Origin: Mycolicibacterium neoaurum VKM Ac-1815D
GTDB lineage: Bacteria > Actinomycetota > Actinomycetes > Mycobacteriales > Mycobacteriaceae
DNA: 64,000 nucleotides
Assembly (NCBI RefSeq): GCF_000317305.3
Contig: NC_023036.2
Location: 3,348,001-3,412,000, forward strand
Direction of reading: 5' to 3'
Made by a program: the position numbers and the translations under genes. Shown in pieces: positions 49,515 through 58,003 of the stretch. The number at the start of each line of letters is the position of its first letter. Position 1 is the first letter of the stretch. The notes below the pieces were generated by a model. It was not told the DNA's origin. It did no database searches and saw only the letters and a list, made by a program, of their open reading frames with translations.

Positions 49515-49521
49515 AGACCGG

Positions 49522-49564
49522 TCGGGTGTTCGGGTGGTGATCAGTTCACCGCCCGAACACCCGA
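49522..49564. terminator. Bidirectional terminator hairpin
   Basis: TCGGGTGTTCGGG (49522-49534) and CCCGAACACCCGA (49552-49564) form a perfect 13-base stem. Inside, GGTGA and TCACC extend the stem around a short loop. It lies between the convergent nitronate monooxygenase and WS/DGAT genes, 8 bases after the first stop and 7 before the second. Confidence 0.85.
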
Positions 49565-49570
49565 TTGAAC

Positions 49571-50930
49571 TCAGTCCTCGGTGGTGAGCCGCAGCAGCGC
49601 AGCGAATTCCGTGCGCAGATCCTCGACCAGGTCCGCCGCATCGGGCACGGCCTCGGCATCGCCGACGACGCCGATGTCCATACCGTCGCGGTAACTGACC
49701 ACGGTGATGTTCAAGGCAATGCCGTCGAAGATCAGACTCAGCGGGTAATGCGCGAGCAGCGGTGCACCCAGCAGGGTGAGCCCGTCGCTCGGCCCCGGCA
49801 CGTTGGACATGATCAAGTTGACCGGCGGGCGCACCAGCGGCGAGCCAGATGACGTCCATCAGGCCGCGCGCCGCCACCTGGAACATCGGCGTGGGGATGA
49901 TGTCGTTGACATCGGCCATCAGACTCGGCGGTATTTGCGCAGTGCGGTCTTTGGCGCGTTTCATGACATCGCTGACAAACGTGATGGCATTGCCGTACCG
50001 CCGGTGCTCGGGGTCGCGTACCGACACCGGAATGTAGGCCAGCAGCGGCACCTCGGGAAGTTCGTCGTTGGCCAGCAATCGGTTTCGTAACGCGCCGGCG
50101 CAGGCGGCCAGCACCACGTCGTTGACGGTGACGCCGAGGTGCCGTTTGACGGTCTTGACGTCCTCCAGCGACACACTGGCGAAGCCGTTGGACCGGGTGC
50201 CCGACAACCGGCTGTTGAAACGGGTACGCGGCGCGTGCACCGCGTACGGGGAACCGTCACGGCGAATCAGCCGCGCGAATTCCTGTACGCCGGGCAACGA
50301 CCTCAGCACCGGGCTCTGGTCAAGGTGGGCAAGGCTTCCCGCGACATTGCGCACCTTCTGCACCGCACCTACCGGCATCTCGAGCACCGCCCGTGCAGCC
50401 AGACCGAGCCGGCTCACCGCACCGGACGACTCGCCCTGCGCCGCGGGCGGTGCCCCCAACGAGGTTGCGTCGTCGACCAACACCCCGAAAACCTCTTTGG
50501 CGCTGATACCGTCCACCACACCGTGATGCAGCGTGAAAGCCACCGCGGTGCGCCCGGGTAACCCGTGGAACACGGTGACCCGCCAGAGCGGCTTGCTGCG
50601 GTCCAGCGGCGCCTTGAGGTCGTCGCTGACGGCGGCTCTCAGGCCTTGCTCGTCGGTGATATCCAACTCGACCTCGCGTACGTGGTCGACGGGATCCACG
50701 GTCACCGTCTCGAAAACCGGGTGGTCCAACCCGAATGGCACGGTGACTACTCGCCAGCGCAGTGGCGGATAGTGCTCGATACGTTCCCGAATACGTTGCG
50801 CGACAGCAGCAGCGGTGATCGGCCGCGCATCGTCCGGCGTGTCGTAGATCGACAGCCCGCAATAGTGCGATTCCGCGCCGGCTCGCTCGGCAGCGAAAAA
50901 CTGCGCATCCAAACTTGAGAGTCGTCGCAT
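49571..50930 (-). pseudogene. WS/DGAT-family O-acyltransferase with frameshift
   Basis: The N-terminal 360 or so residues, from the ATG at 50930, are a wax ester synthase/diacylglycerol acyltransferase: MRRLSSLDAQFF start, catalytic HHGVVDG (135-141), PLWRVTVFHGL and NDVVLAACAGALRN. The frame then breaks near 49833-49850; the remaining 87 residues (RPPVNLIMSNVPGPSDGLTLLG to the TGA at 49571) continue in another frame. One extra base explains the shift, and the total of 1360 bases fits a normal enzyme of about 452 residues. The enzyme would make triacylglycerol or wax esters. It is called a pseudogene with reserve, since a sequencing error would give the same picture. Confidence 0.8.
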
Positions 50931-51473
50931 TTCAATCCCACCCCTCGGATGGCCCTGTCAACATCCGCCGCGTCATCGTTGGTCACCCTTTCTCACCCCG
51001 ACATCATTTGAATCAACGTTAGAAGCTGATCGCGAAATTCGCACGGCGCGTGACCTATTCAACGAAATGAGCGGAATACCTTTCACAACAGTAAATATCG
51101 AACCGTTCACCGGTTACCGGTCAGTAGGGCATTGGACCAGAGAAATAGCCCGACAGTGAAATCGGTTCATTGACAGGACTTTTCACAAATGAACCAGTAG
51201 AGATCACGAAGGTCGGTCATCACGGGACGAAATCTGTTCGACTCCAGTCAAATTCAAATGCTGACCACCAGGCGATACACGCATGGGCATTGCTGCCGGC
51301 CACTAAATCCGCGGGGATTTTTCAGAGATGCTGCTAAACCCGGTACCGCTGAGCACCCTCGAGCGACGATTTCGCATCTACGTCATCGCATCGCGGGTAC
51401 ACCCGATGTGCGGGTGTATTCCTTGGGTGGCACCGCACCACGGGCAGCAGCTGAACAGCTCAGGATGCCTGGT
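50931..51473. other. Gene-free, AT-richer intergenic region
   Basis: The 543 bases upstream of the WS/DGAT gene are less GC-rich than the rest (many A/T runs at 50990-51260) and hold no gene I can support. A small palindrome ACCGGT-TA-CCGGT lies near 51110-51122. The region is long enough for a regulated promoter of the acyltransferase. An open frame from 51258 overlaps the GNAT gene antisense and is rejected. Confidence 0.55.
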
Positions 51474-51929
51474 TCACAAGTCCCGGGAGAACTGATACAT
51501 CTCGTCATCGAGACCGTCGAGATGCCAACCGACGGCGGTAAAGAACTCCAAGGCCGCCCGGTTGTCCGGGTCGACGAAGGCGACCCAGCGCCGCGCGGGC
51601 GGATGCTCTTCCCAGTTCAGCACCGCCGACAAGATGGCACGCCCCAGACCTACGCGCCTACGCCACGGGCAGACGGCCAGGTCGGTGATTGCGTGTGCAA
51701 CACCCTCGGAGTCCCACGCGCACCCCGCCAGGCCGATCGGCGCTCCGTCGACATCGGTGATCACCAGTTGGACGCCCTCGCTCTCGGCCAGAACATGCTC
51801 GAGCCATTCCTCGTCGAGCGGACCCAGGCGGCGACAGAGCTCGTCATCGTCGAACCACGGCGCGACCCACCGCCAGTCGGCACGCACAATCCGCCGGATT
51901 CGCACGACATCAGCAGGCGACGGACTCAC
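51474..51929 (-). CDS. GNAT-family N-acetyltransferase
   Basis: This 151-residue protein has the GNAT core. VAHAITDLAVCPWRRRVGLGRAIL carries the acetyl-CoA pyrophosphate-binding motif (RRRVGLGRA), and VDPDNRAALEFFTAVGW is motif B. The start is GTG at 51929. The acceptor substrate is unknown. The gene lies 18 bases after the DUF3297 gene on the same strand and may share its transcript. Confidence 0.85.
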   Translation of the reverse strand: MSPSPADVVRIRRIVRADWRWVAPWFDDDELCRRLGPLDEEWLEHVLAESEGVQLVITDVDGAPIGLAGCAWDSEGVAHAITDLAVCPWRRRVGLGRAILSAVLNWEEHPPARRWVAFVDPDNRAALEFFTAVGWHLDGLDDEMYQFSRDL

Positions 51930-51947
51930 GGCCGGAGAAGATGCCGA

Positions 51948-52223
51948 CTACTCCGCGGAGCGGTAGAACGGCTCGACCGTGCCGTTGACCTTGACGACCA
52001 TCGGATTTCCGCGGCGGTCCTTGGCGGTGGGCACCTCCAGGCGAACCCAGCCCTCATCCACATCGTATTCGTGCACATTGGTCTTCTCGACGCCATTGAA
52101 GCGAATCCCCACGCCGCGGATCAGTGCGTCCTCGCTGTAGTGGGCACTCCGCGGATCGATGGAGAGGTGGTTCGGAGGAACGTCGTCGTTCTGGTGCTCG
52201 GAGTCGGTCGGGTGCTCAGACAT
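51948..52223 (-). CDS. DUF3297 family protein
   Basis: This 91-residue soluble protein contains NHLSIDPRSAHYSEDALIRGVGIRFNGVEKTNVHEYDVDEGWVRLEVP (its core is HLSIDPRSAHY and GVGIRFNG), which is the full DUF3297 pattern. The family is widespread in bacteria as a small glutathione-related or unknown protein; no function is established. The ATG at 52223 is well placed. Confidence 0.85.
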   Translation of the reverse strand: MSEHPTDSEHQNDDVPPNHLSIDPRSAHYSEDALIRGVGIRFNGVEKTNVHEYDVDEGWVRLEVPTAKDRRGNPMVVKVNGTVEPFYRSAE

Positions 52224-52341
52224 GATGGCTTTCGTCCAATGCTGCGATGTTTCTCGGCTGTGGTCCCCAAAGAACCTACGCGAGTGGGGACGACCAGGTT
52301 AGCCCAGGTCGCTCGCGGCGCACCCACCGCGACGAATCCAA

Positions 52342-52725
52342 CTACACCGCCGGGGGCACCAGCACGAGGGCGAACCCGTCAGCGGCCCGTCCCGTCTGGC
52401 GAGCCACCAACCTGGCCGCCGGGCCGGAGATCGCGGCATCGGCCGCGCCGGGCTCTGTCAGCCGAAGCCGGGCAGCGATATCACGCAGGTCCGCCTCGGC
52501 GTCGCTGCCATGGAACCCGTCGAGCCAGGACCACAGGGACGGGGCCATCGCCCTGGGCAGGGCCGTCGAACTGCTGACAAAACCGGTGAGCAGATCGCGG
52601 ATGACCACTTGGGTCTCCCCGGCACCGAGTTGTGCGCACAGCCACGAATGCGCAGTCTGATCCAGAAACCCCCGCGCGGAGTGCAACAGCGCCCACGCGA
52701 AGGTCACCTCTGCCGCTCGGTCCAT
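52342..52725 (-). CDS. Hypothetical protein
   Basis: This 127-residue protein (MDRAAEVTFAWALLHSARGF at the start) has an alpha-helical pattern with no signal peptide and no recognised domain. The ATG at 52725 is preferred over an upstream one at 52755, whose extra residues are glycine-rich. Codon use agrees with neighbouring genes. It is upstream of and co-directional with the DUF3297 gene, separated by 118 bases. Confidence 0.6.
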   Translation of the reverse strand: MDRAAEVTFAWALLHSARGFLDQTAHSWLCAQLGAGETQVVIRDLLTGFVSSSTALPRAMAPSLWSWLDGFHGSDAEADLRDIAARLRLTEPGAADAAISGPAARLVARQTGRAADGFALVLVPPAV

Positions 52726-52825
52726 CGCCACCACTTCTCTACCTCCCCCGCCCATGACCTGATTTGCCGCCGGTTCGTCGCCGCGTCCGAGCCACCGTCA
52801 CGTCGTACGCCGGTGGAGACACCCC

Positions 52826-53146
52826 TCAGATGCATCCGCTGACACATGGATCGACAGGCTGAGCCGACTCGGGCGCGAGCATGCCTGCGCCCGGCTGCTG
52901 TTGGGTGTAGTCGACATCCCCGTCCAGCGCCGGGGCGATCGGAACGAATCGACAGAACAGGGAGACCGCCAGCGCGCAGGGCCCGTCCGCCGGTTCGGCG
53001 TGGACCGGCGACGCCAGGACGACGGCGGCCGTGGACGCAGCAAGGGACGCGGCGATGGCTGCGCCGACAACGGTCGACAGCCTCCGTCGGTTCGCCGCGG
53101 CCGAGACACCCGGTCGCGGGCCGGTCATCCGGATGGTCCCCGTCAT
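52826..53146 (-). CDS. Small secreted Cys-containing protein
   Basis: This 106-residue protein has a Sec-type signal peptide (RRRLSTVVGAAIAASLAASTAAVVLASPVHA, cleavage after AHA-type VHA). The mature region of about 60 residues has four cysteines (GPCALAVSLFCRF and PCVSGCI at the end), enough for two disulfides. The middle is Pro/Gln-rich. It resembles other small mycobacterial secreted proteins of unknown role; I do not recognise a family with certainty. Confidence 0.7.
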   Translation of the reverse strand: MTGTIRMTGPRPGVSAAANRRRLSTVVGAAIAASLAASTAAVVLASPVHAEPADGPCALAVSLFCRFVPIAPALDGDVDYTQQQPGAGMLAPESAQPVDPCVSGCI

Positions 53147-53278
53147 GCCACGCCCCTCTCCTGCCGCCGATGGCAAGACGCCCGACGCATCGAGCGCATT
53201 CCCCTCTCGTCGAGTCTATTCGAATGGACATTAAAATATGGGCAAATTGGGATACCGCCACCAGAGTGCGCATGGTTC

Positions 53279-53824
53279 TCACCCACCCGAAAGACCGGCG
53301 CGGCCTTCGATCAGGGTCAGCAGGTCGCGGAAGATCGCCTCGAGACCGTCCAGATCGGGAGCCAAGGCGGCTTGCTCGTAACCCACCAGGAGATAGAGGG
53401 CCGCGTCGGCGAACCGGCCGGCCCGGATCCCGTCGACACCCAGCTCAAGCGCCGCGTCGAACACCACCTGTTGCCGCAATCGGTCAACCTCGGACTGAAT
53501 GGCGGCGACTTCGGGATCCACCCGGCTCCAGGCTCGTATCGCACATTCCGCGGGATGGTTCAGCCGCAACGCCACCTCGACGAGCCCCTCGATACGCCGC
53601 CGCGGATCGGGTTCGGCACAGATCACCTTGAGTTGGGCCAACGTGCCGTTGACTTTCCAGTATCCGATGAGTTGACGGCGATAGTCCGCCCAGTTGTCGA
53701 AGTAGTGATAGAACGATCCGGAGGTCACCCCCAGCCGGCGGCACACCTCTGCCAGCTTGAGCCCCAGATGGCCCCGGTCACCGAGGACTTCGAGCCCGAC
53801 CGCCACGTAATCCTCACGGGTCAC
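53279..53824 (-). CDS. TetR-family regulator
   Basis: This 181-residue protein has a TetR helix-turn-helix (EDYVAVGLEVLGDRGHLGLKL, then LGVTSGSFYHYFDNWADYRRQL) and a helical ligand domain. The start is GTG at 53824; the frame is closed by a stop shortly upstream and no better start exists. It is divergent from the kinase-like gene at 53954. The 129 bases between them include an AT-rich segment (53868-53890) that probably holds promoters for both. Confidence 0.82.
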   Translation of the reverse strand: MTREDYVAVGLEVLGDRGHLGLKLAEVCRRLGVTSGSFYHYFDNWADYRRQLIGYWKVNGTLAQLKVICAEPDPRRRIEGLVEVALRLNHPAECAIRAWSRVDPEVAAIQSEVDRLRQQVVFDAALELGVDGIRAGRFADAALYLLVGYEQAALAPDLDGLEAIFRDLLTLIEGRAGLSGG

Positions 53825-53953
53825 GGTCGGCCGGACCGCTGCGCGTCGTCAGGTCGGGGCACGCCGAAATTCTAATCTATGATAAATAACCAGGGGAAGC
53901 ATCTCGCTGCACGCATTGCGCGCGAGACCCGCCGGCTCGATGGAGATCCGCAA

Positions 53954-55012
53954 ATGACTGTCCGACCAGCCACCTCCGCCCGCGAGGACCGCGCAGACCC
54001 GGGTATGTGGACGCAACCCGACGCCGTGGCGACCTGGCTACGGACCCACGGCATCGACGTCAGCACTCCGCTGACCATCACCCGAGTGGGTATCGGCCAG
54101 TCGAACATCACCACACTCGTCGTCGACGCCGCGGGCCGGGAATGGGTGATGCGCGAGCCACCGGCAGGCACCGCGGGCGGTCACACCCACAATCTGGACC
54201 GGGAAGTCGGCATCCTGCGCGCACTGGCACACACCGGCGTACCCGTTCCGGCGGTCATCGGTACCGGCAGGAGCTCCGGCGGAGCTCCGTTCGTGGTCAT
54301 GGAACGCGCCGCCGGTTCGGCACTGGAGACAGAAGACGATGCGTGCTCTCTCACACCGGACCAGCGGCATGCCCTCGGCCGTTCGGTGGCCGTGACCCTC
54401 GCCTCGCTGCATCGCTTGGACCCTGCGATCTTGAACATCGAGGTATCGGGCGACCCGTATCTGCTCCGCCAGATCCGCCGGGTGACGGCGGCATGGGAAC
54501 GCGTTCGCGCCGAGAGCCGCCACGACGACGCTTGGTCGGCCACGCGTGACAAGCTGGCCGAACGCTTACCCGAGGACGCGCCGGCGGTCATCATGCATGG
54601 CGACTACCGGCTGTCCAATCTGTTGGTCGCCGACGGTCGGATCACCGCCGTGCTGGACTGGGAGCTGTGCACCGTCGGCGACCCACTCGCCGATCTGGCG
54701 TGGCTCCTCGACGATTGGCGACCTGCCGCGGAACCGGCCATCGTGATGCCGAGCCCCACCCGGGCCGGCGGTTTCCCGAATCGCGCCGAAATGATCGACA
54801 TCTACCGGGATGCCACCGGCCGAGGCGTCGACAATCTCGACTACTACCGTGCCTTCACCCAGTGGCGGGCGGCAAGCCTGTTGGAGGGCGTGCGATTCCG
54901 CCGCCTGTCCGGAGCGATGGGAACGCACGCCGCCATCGACCCGGGTGCTCTCGAAGACTCGATCGGGGTGCTGCTGGCATCGGCGCGCGAGCACCTGCGC
55001 GGCATCGGCTGA
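53954..55012 (+). CDS. Aminoglycoside-phosphotransferase-like kinase (APH family)
   Basis: This 352-residue protein has the kinase-like fold of the phosphotransferase (APH/choline kinase) family. An N-lobe with WVMREPPAGTAGG is followed by the catalytic loop HGDYRLSNLLV and the metal-binding motif VLDWELCTVGDPLADLAWL. Relatives in mycobacteria are often located with acyl-CoA dehydrogenase genes and are thought to phosphorylate alcohols or hydroxyacyl intermediates. The ATG at 53954, after GGAGAT, is preferred over one at 53879 that lies in AT-rich promoter-like DNA. It opens the catabolic locus of the last 10 kb. Confidence 0.85.
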   Translation: MTVRPATSAREDRADPGMWTQPDAVATWLRTHGIDVSTPLTITRVGIGQSNITTLVVDAAGREWVMREPPAGTAGGHTHNLDREVGILRALAHTGVPVPAVIGTGRSSGGAPFVVMERAAGSALETEDDACSLTPDQRHALGRSVAVTLASLHRLDPAILNIEVSGDPYLLRQIRRVTAAWERVRAESRHDDAWSATRDKLAERLPEDAPAVIMHGDYRLSNLLVADGRITAVLDWELCTVGDPLADLAWLLDDWRPAAEPAIVMPSPTRAGGFPNRAEMIDIYRDATGRGVDNLDYYRAFTQWRAASLLEGVRFRRLSGAMGTHAAIDPGALEDSIGVLLASAREHLRGIG

Positions 55013-55018
55013 TCCAGC

Positions 55019-55681
55019 TCAACGATGCGCGGCGTCGGCAATACCGTACCGAATGATGGATTGAGCGTTCTCGACGACAGCCTCCACCGAGGAGCGACGC
55101 GGATTCCACCACTCCACCGCCCAATTCAACGCCCCGAGCACCAGCATCTGCGCGATGTACAGATCGAGATCGGGACGTAGGACGCCATCTCGGGCCACGT
55201 CGTTGATCAGTCTGCGCCAGATATCGCCGTAGCGTTCTTCCTCGAGAATCTGCCTCTTCCGGATTCCCTGAGGCACCTGACCGGCGTTTCGGATCGCGGC
55301 CGTCGTGTAGTCCGATATCTCCAATTCATGTCGCAGATGAGCCTCCGCGGCAACCAGTAATCGGTCCAGGGCCGGGGTTCCGTCGGGAATCTCGTCGAGC
55401 ACCGACGCCACGTGCTCCCGCATATCCGCGATGCCCGCCCACATCACCTCTTCGATCAGTTCGTCGCGAGACGGGAAGTAGTAATAGATGGCGGGCGCCT
55501 GCAGATCCGCGGCGGCGGCGACATCGGTCAATCGAAGACCCGCATAGCCATGCTCAGACAGGACCCGAGCGGCGGCGTCGAGGATGCGCTTGCGCGTCAG
55601 AGCCGACTTGGATTCGTGCTCGGACTCGCCCGAATCCACCTGATTCGCCGACGTCGAGGGCCGATTGCTGTGCCTGGGCAT
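55019..55681 (-). CDS. TetR-family regulator, paralogue of the one at 63738
   Basis: This 220-residue protein has the helix-turn-helix TRKRILDAAARVLSEHGYAG, then LQAPAIYYYFPSRDELIEEVMWAGIADMREH. The DNA-binding domain is nearly the same as that of the partial TetR protein at 63738. The C-terminal domain (YIAQMLVLGALNWAVEWW) fits the TetR_C-type found in lipid catabolism regulators. It faces the opposite way to the kinase gene, with stops 6 bases apart, and is divergent from the secreted CAP protein gene. Confidence 0.87.
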   Translation of the reverse strand: MPRHSNRPSTSANQVDSGESEHESKSALTRKRILDAAARVLSEHGYAGLRLTDVAAAADLQAPAIYYYFPSRDELIEEVMWAGIADMREHVASVLDEIPDGTPALDRLLVAAEAHLRHELEISDYTTAAIRNAGQVPQGIRKRQILEEERYGDIWRRLINDVARDGVLRPDLDLYIAQMLVLGALNWAVEWWNPRRSSVEAVVENAQSIIRYGIADAAHR

Positions 55682-55991
55682 TCCGACATGATACGGCCGG
55701 GCTCGCCCGGGTCGGTCGACATCCAACCGGGTCGGCGGTACCGCGACAGCCCGTCATCGTCCCGCCGCGCAACCGGCTCCCGCGATCACAAAAAATGAAC
55801 ACAAAATAAAAAATACTTGACCGGACCGCCTGCATTGCGCACAGTGATGGGTGGCCCCCGCCGCGCGGACCGCGACGGACGCTCAAGAACGCGATACTCG
55901 AACCTCGGTGAGATCACGCCCTGAACGGGCGACGCTCGGTTCGCGCCGCGAGCATCACCGGCCGAGCACCCCCTGGATCGGAGCGACGAAC
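55682..55991. other. Divergent promoter region of tetR and the CAP protein gene
   Basis: These 310 bases hold no gene. The AT-rich block around 55788-55820 stands out in otherwise GC-rich DNA and contains the AACANNAAATAAAAA element. Open frames through the right part have no recognisable domain. Confidence 0.55.
55798..55812. promoter_or_regulatory. AT-rich element AACANNAAATAAAAA (copy 1)
   Basis: AACACAAAATAAAAA differs from the element at 62331-62345 only in the two central positions. It lies between the divergent tetR and CAP-protein genes. It might be an operator of the paralogous TetR regulators or simply an UP-like promoter element. Confidence 0.4.
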
Positions 55992-56498
55992 ATGCACATA
56001 TCGGCATCGGGTGGCGCGACCGCACCGTTCCGACGCAGCATCGCGCTGACCGCTCTCCTGCCGATCGCGGTTCTCGGCGCGGCTCCGGCGCATGCGGACA
56101 ACCGCAGGCTCAACGAGAGCGTCATCGCCAATGTCTACACGGTGCAACGTCAGGCGGGCTGCCCGGCCGAGATCACCCGCAACCCTGCGCTGCAGCTTGC
56201 CGCCCAATGGCATGCGCGCGATGCGGTGGCCCATCGTGGCGTGTTCGGCGAACTCGGATCTGACGGTTCCACGTCGCAATCCCGCGCGGACAGAGCCGGC
56301 TACCGCGGGACCGCGCAGCAGACCGTTGCCATCAATCCGGCACTGGCCATCAGCGGAATCGAATTGATCAACCAGTGGTATCACAACCCCGTCTCCCTGG
56401 GAATCATGCGCAGTTGCGCCAACACCGAGATGGGGGTGTGGTCGGAGAACAGTCTTGACCGCACCGTCGTCGTCGCGGTGTACGGTCAGCCGAACTGA
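55992..56498 (+). CDS. Secreted CAP (SCP/PR1-like) domain protein
   Basis: This 168-residue protein has a signal peptide (RRSIALTALLPIAVLGAAPAHA). A CAP domain follows: LNESVIANVYTVQRQAGCPA, LQLAAQWHARDAVAHRG, and the C-terminal strand VVVAVYGQPN. Two cysteines probably pair. Bacterial CAP proteins bind sterols or lipids or act in the wall; mycobacterial members are little studied. The ATG at 55992 follows GGAGCG. Its place at the head of a lipid-catabolism locus is suggestive but not proof of a lipid role. Confidence 0.8.
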   Translation: MHISASGGATAPFRRSIALTALLPIAVLGAAPAHADNRRLNESVIANVYTVQRQAGCPAEITRNPALQLAAQWHARDAVAHRGVFGELGSDGSTSQSRADRAGYRGTAQQTVAINPALAISGIELINQWYHNPVSLGIMRSCANTEMGVWSENSLDRTVVVAVYGQPN

Positions 56499-56624
56499 GC
56501 GGCCACCTGCATTGCCTCAGCGTACGTCGTCAGCCGGAATACGTTCGGCGACAAGACTACCCACCCGCACCCCGGCAGCTCATCAGCGTTGCCGTGACGC
56601 GCACCCGAGAAACTGGATGAACAC

Positions 56625-57515
56625 ATGACCACTGCCGATGACACCCGCGCCGGGTGCATGGTCGGGGACCCGACATCGGTCGAAACCCGCTTCGGCTTGC
56701 ACAACTGTCATCTCACCACCGGCGGAAATCGTTGCGCGTTCAGGATTCCACCATGGGCCCGCGATCGGTCGGGACGACCGAGAGTGGGCGCACTGATGGT
56801 GCTGGCCGACCATATCCTCGGCGAACTCCCCTACTTGAACAGGCCGCCGAGAACCTGGACACTCACCGGGGAACTGACCCTCGATATCATCAGCGCGGTT
56901 CCGCTGGACGGGGAACTCTTCGCCGAAGCGCGAACCGTGGCCGGACGTTCGGAGACGTTCGTCGAATGTCACATCACCGACCGCACGGGCGAGATCGTGG
57001 CAGCCGGCACGACGCGCAGCGTCACCGTTCCGGCTGCCGGAGCAGATCCGTTGGCCGACAACGCTGCACGAGACAATGCCGCACGAGATGATGCGCCGAT
57101 AAAGTGCGGTGACATCGATCGCGTTCTCGGCCTGAGTTATCGGCAGTCGGGCGACCTGCTCCACGTGGAGATGACGGATCCAGACGGCTGGGTCAACGGA
57201 TTTGGGATCATGCATGGCGGTATTTCCGCATGTGTCACCGAACTGGCCGCCGCCGAGTACGTCAGCGCACGCAATCCGGATCTGCACACCGCGCACGTAC
57301 ACACCACCTACCTGCGTCCGGTCGTCGTCGGATACCCCTATGTCGCAACGGCTCGCCCCTATCACATCGGTAGGTCCTCGGCCGTTGTCGAAGTTCTCGG
57401 CTTCGGTGGCTCCGGAGAGCTGTGCACTGTGTCGACGGTGACCGCACGCCGGCTGGGCTCCGTCGATCGGGCATCTGCTTTGACATCGACATCGACCGAC
57501 GAGGAGGCCAGATGA
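56625..57515 (+). CDS. Double-hotdog thioesterase-like protein
   Basis: This 296-residue protein consists of two hotdog domains. The first (to about 145) has GALMVLADHILGELPYLNRPPRTWTLTGELTLDI, and the second has GWVNGFGIMHGGISACVTELAA with the PaaI-type HGG motif. A linker with a short repeat (ADNAARDNAARDD) separates them. PaaI-type enzymes hydrolyse acyl-CoA thioesters. It overlaps the next gene by ATGA. The substrate is unknown but is likely shared with the acyl-CoA dehydrogenase and GMC oxidoreductase of the locus. Confidence 0.82.
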   Translation: MTTADDTRAGCMVGDPTSVETRFGLHNCHLTTGGNRCAFRIPPWARDRSGRPRVGALMVLADHILGELPYLNRPPRTWTLTGELTLDIISAVPLDGELFAEARTVAGRSETFVECHITDRTGEIVAAGTTRSVTVPAAGADPLADNAARDNAARDDAPIKCGDIDRVLGLSYRQSGDLLHVEMTDPDGWVNGFGIMHGGISACVTELAAAEYVSARNPDLHTAHVHTTYLRPVVVGYPYVATARPYHIGRSSAVVEVLGFGGSGELCTVSTVTARRLGSVDRASALTSTSTDEEAR

Positions 57516-58003
57516 GCACGACATTGCGCAAGGGTGACCGCGTCGGAGGCAGGACGGTGGTGCGCGCGTCCGCGCGCCACGTCTACGACATCGTGTCCGA
57601 CATCCGCCGAATTCCGGAATGGAGCCCGGAGTGCATCCGCGCCGAATGGACCGGTCCTCAGCAGTTCCGCGGCAGCAATCGTCGTCGATTCGGCCGATGG
57701 TCGACCACCGTGCGCATCATCGCCGATGATCCGGCACGGGAATTCGGCTTCGCCGTCCAGATGGGCGGCGCGGACTTCACCACCTGGATCTACCGCATGG
57801 TGCCGACACCGCACGGTTGCGAGCTCAGCGAAGAGATGACCATGTGTGTCGACCTTCCCACGGTCGCGTTGCTGTTCGAACGTATCGCGCTGCGGGTCAA
57901 GGACCGCCGAACCGACCTGCAGGGCAATATCGACCAGTCGCTTCGTACCATCCGGCGCATCGCCGAGACCTCGACCCAGCCGAACGATGCGGTCCTACCG
58001 TGA
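57512..58003 (+). CDS. SRPBCC (polyketide-cyclase/START-like) protein
   Basis: This 163-residue protein has the START-like fold of the polyketide cyclase family: VRASARHVYDIVSDIRRIPEWSPECIRAEWTGP at the start, then a beta-sheet and a long C-terminal helix. The hydrophobic cavity of such proteins binds lipids or polyketides. It overlaps both neighbours by 4 bases, so thioesterase, SRPBCC and GMC oxidoreductase are translationally coupled. A binding or delivery role is inferred. Confidence 0.83.
   Translation: MSTTLRKGDRVGGRTVVRASARHVYDIVSDIRRIPEWSPECIRAEWTGPQQFRGSNRRRFGRWSTTVRIIADDPAREFGFAVQMGGADFTTWIYRMVPTPHGCELSEEMTMCVDLPTVALLFERIALRVKDRRTDLQGNIDQSLRTIRRIAETSTQPNDAVLP

Noticed and set aside
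50990..51470. Possible small RNA or tRNA gene in the AT-richer gap
   Set aside because: No cloverleaf, T-loop GGTTCRA pattern or strong hairpin plus T tract was found by eye.
53879..53953. Upstream ATG start for the APH-like kinase
   Set aside because: It begins inside AT-rich promoter-like DNA without a ribosome site; the ATG at 53954 has GGAG at proper spacing.
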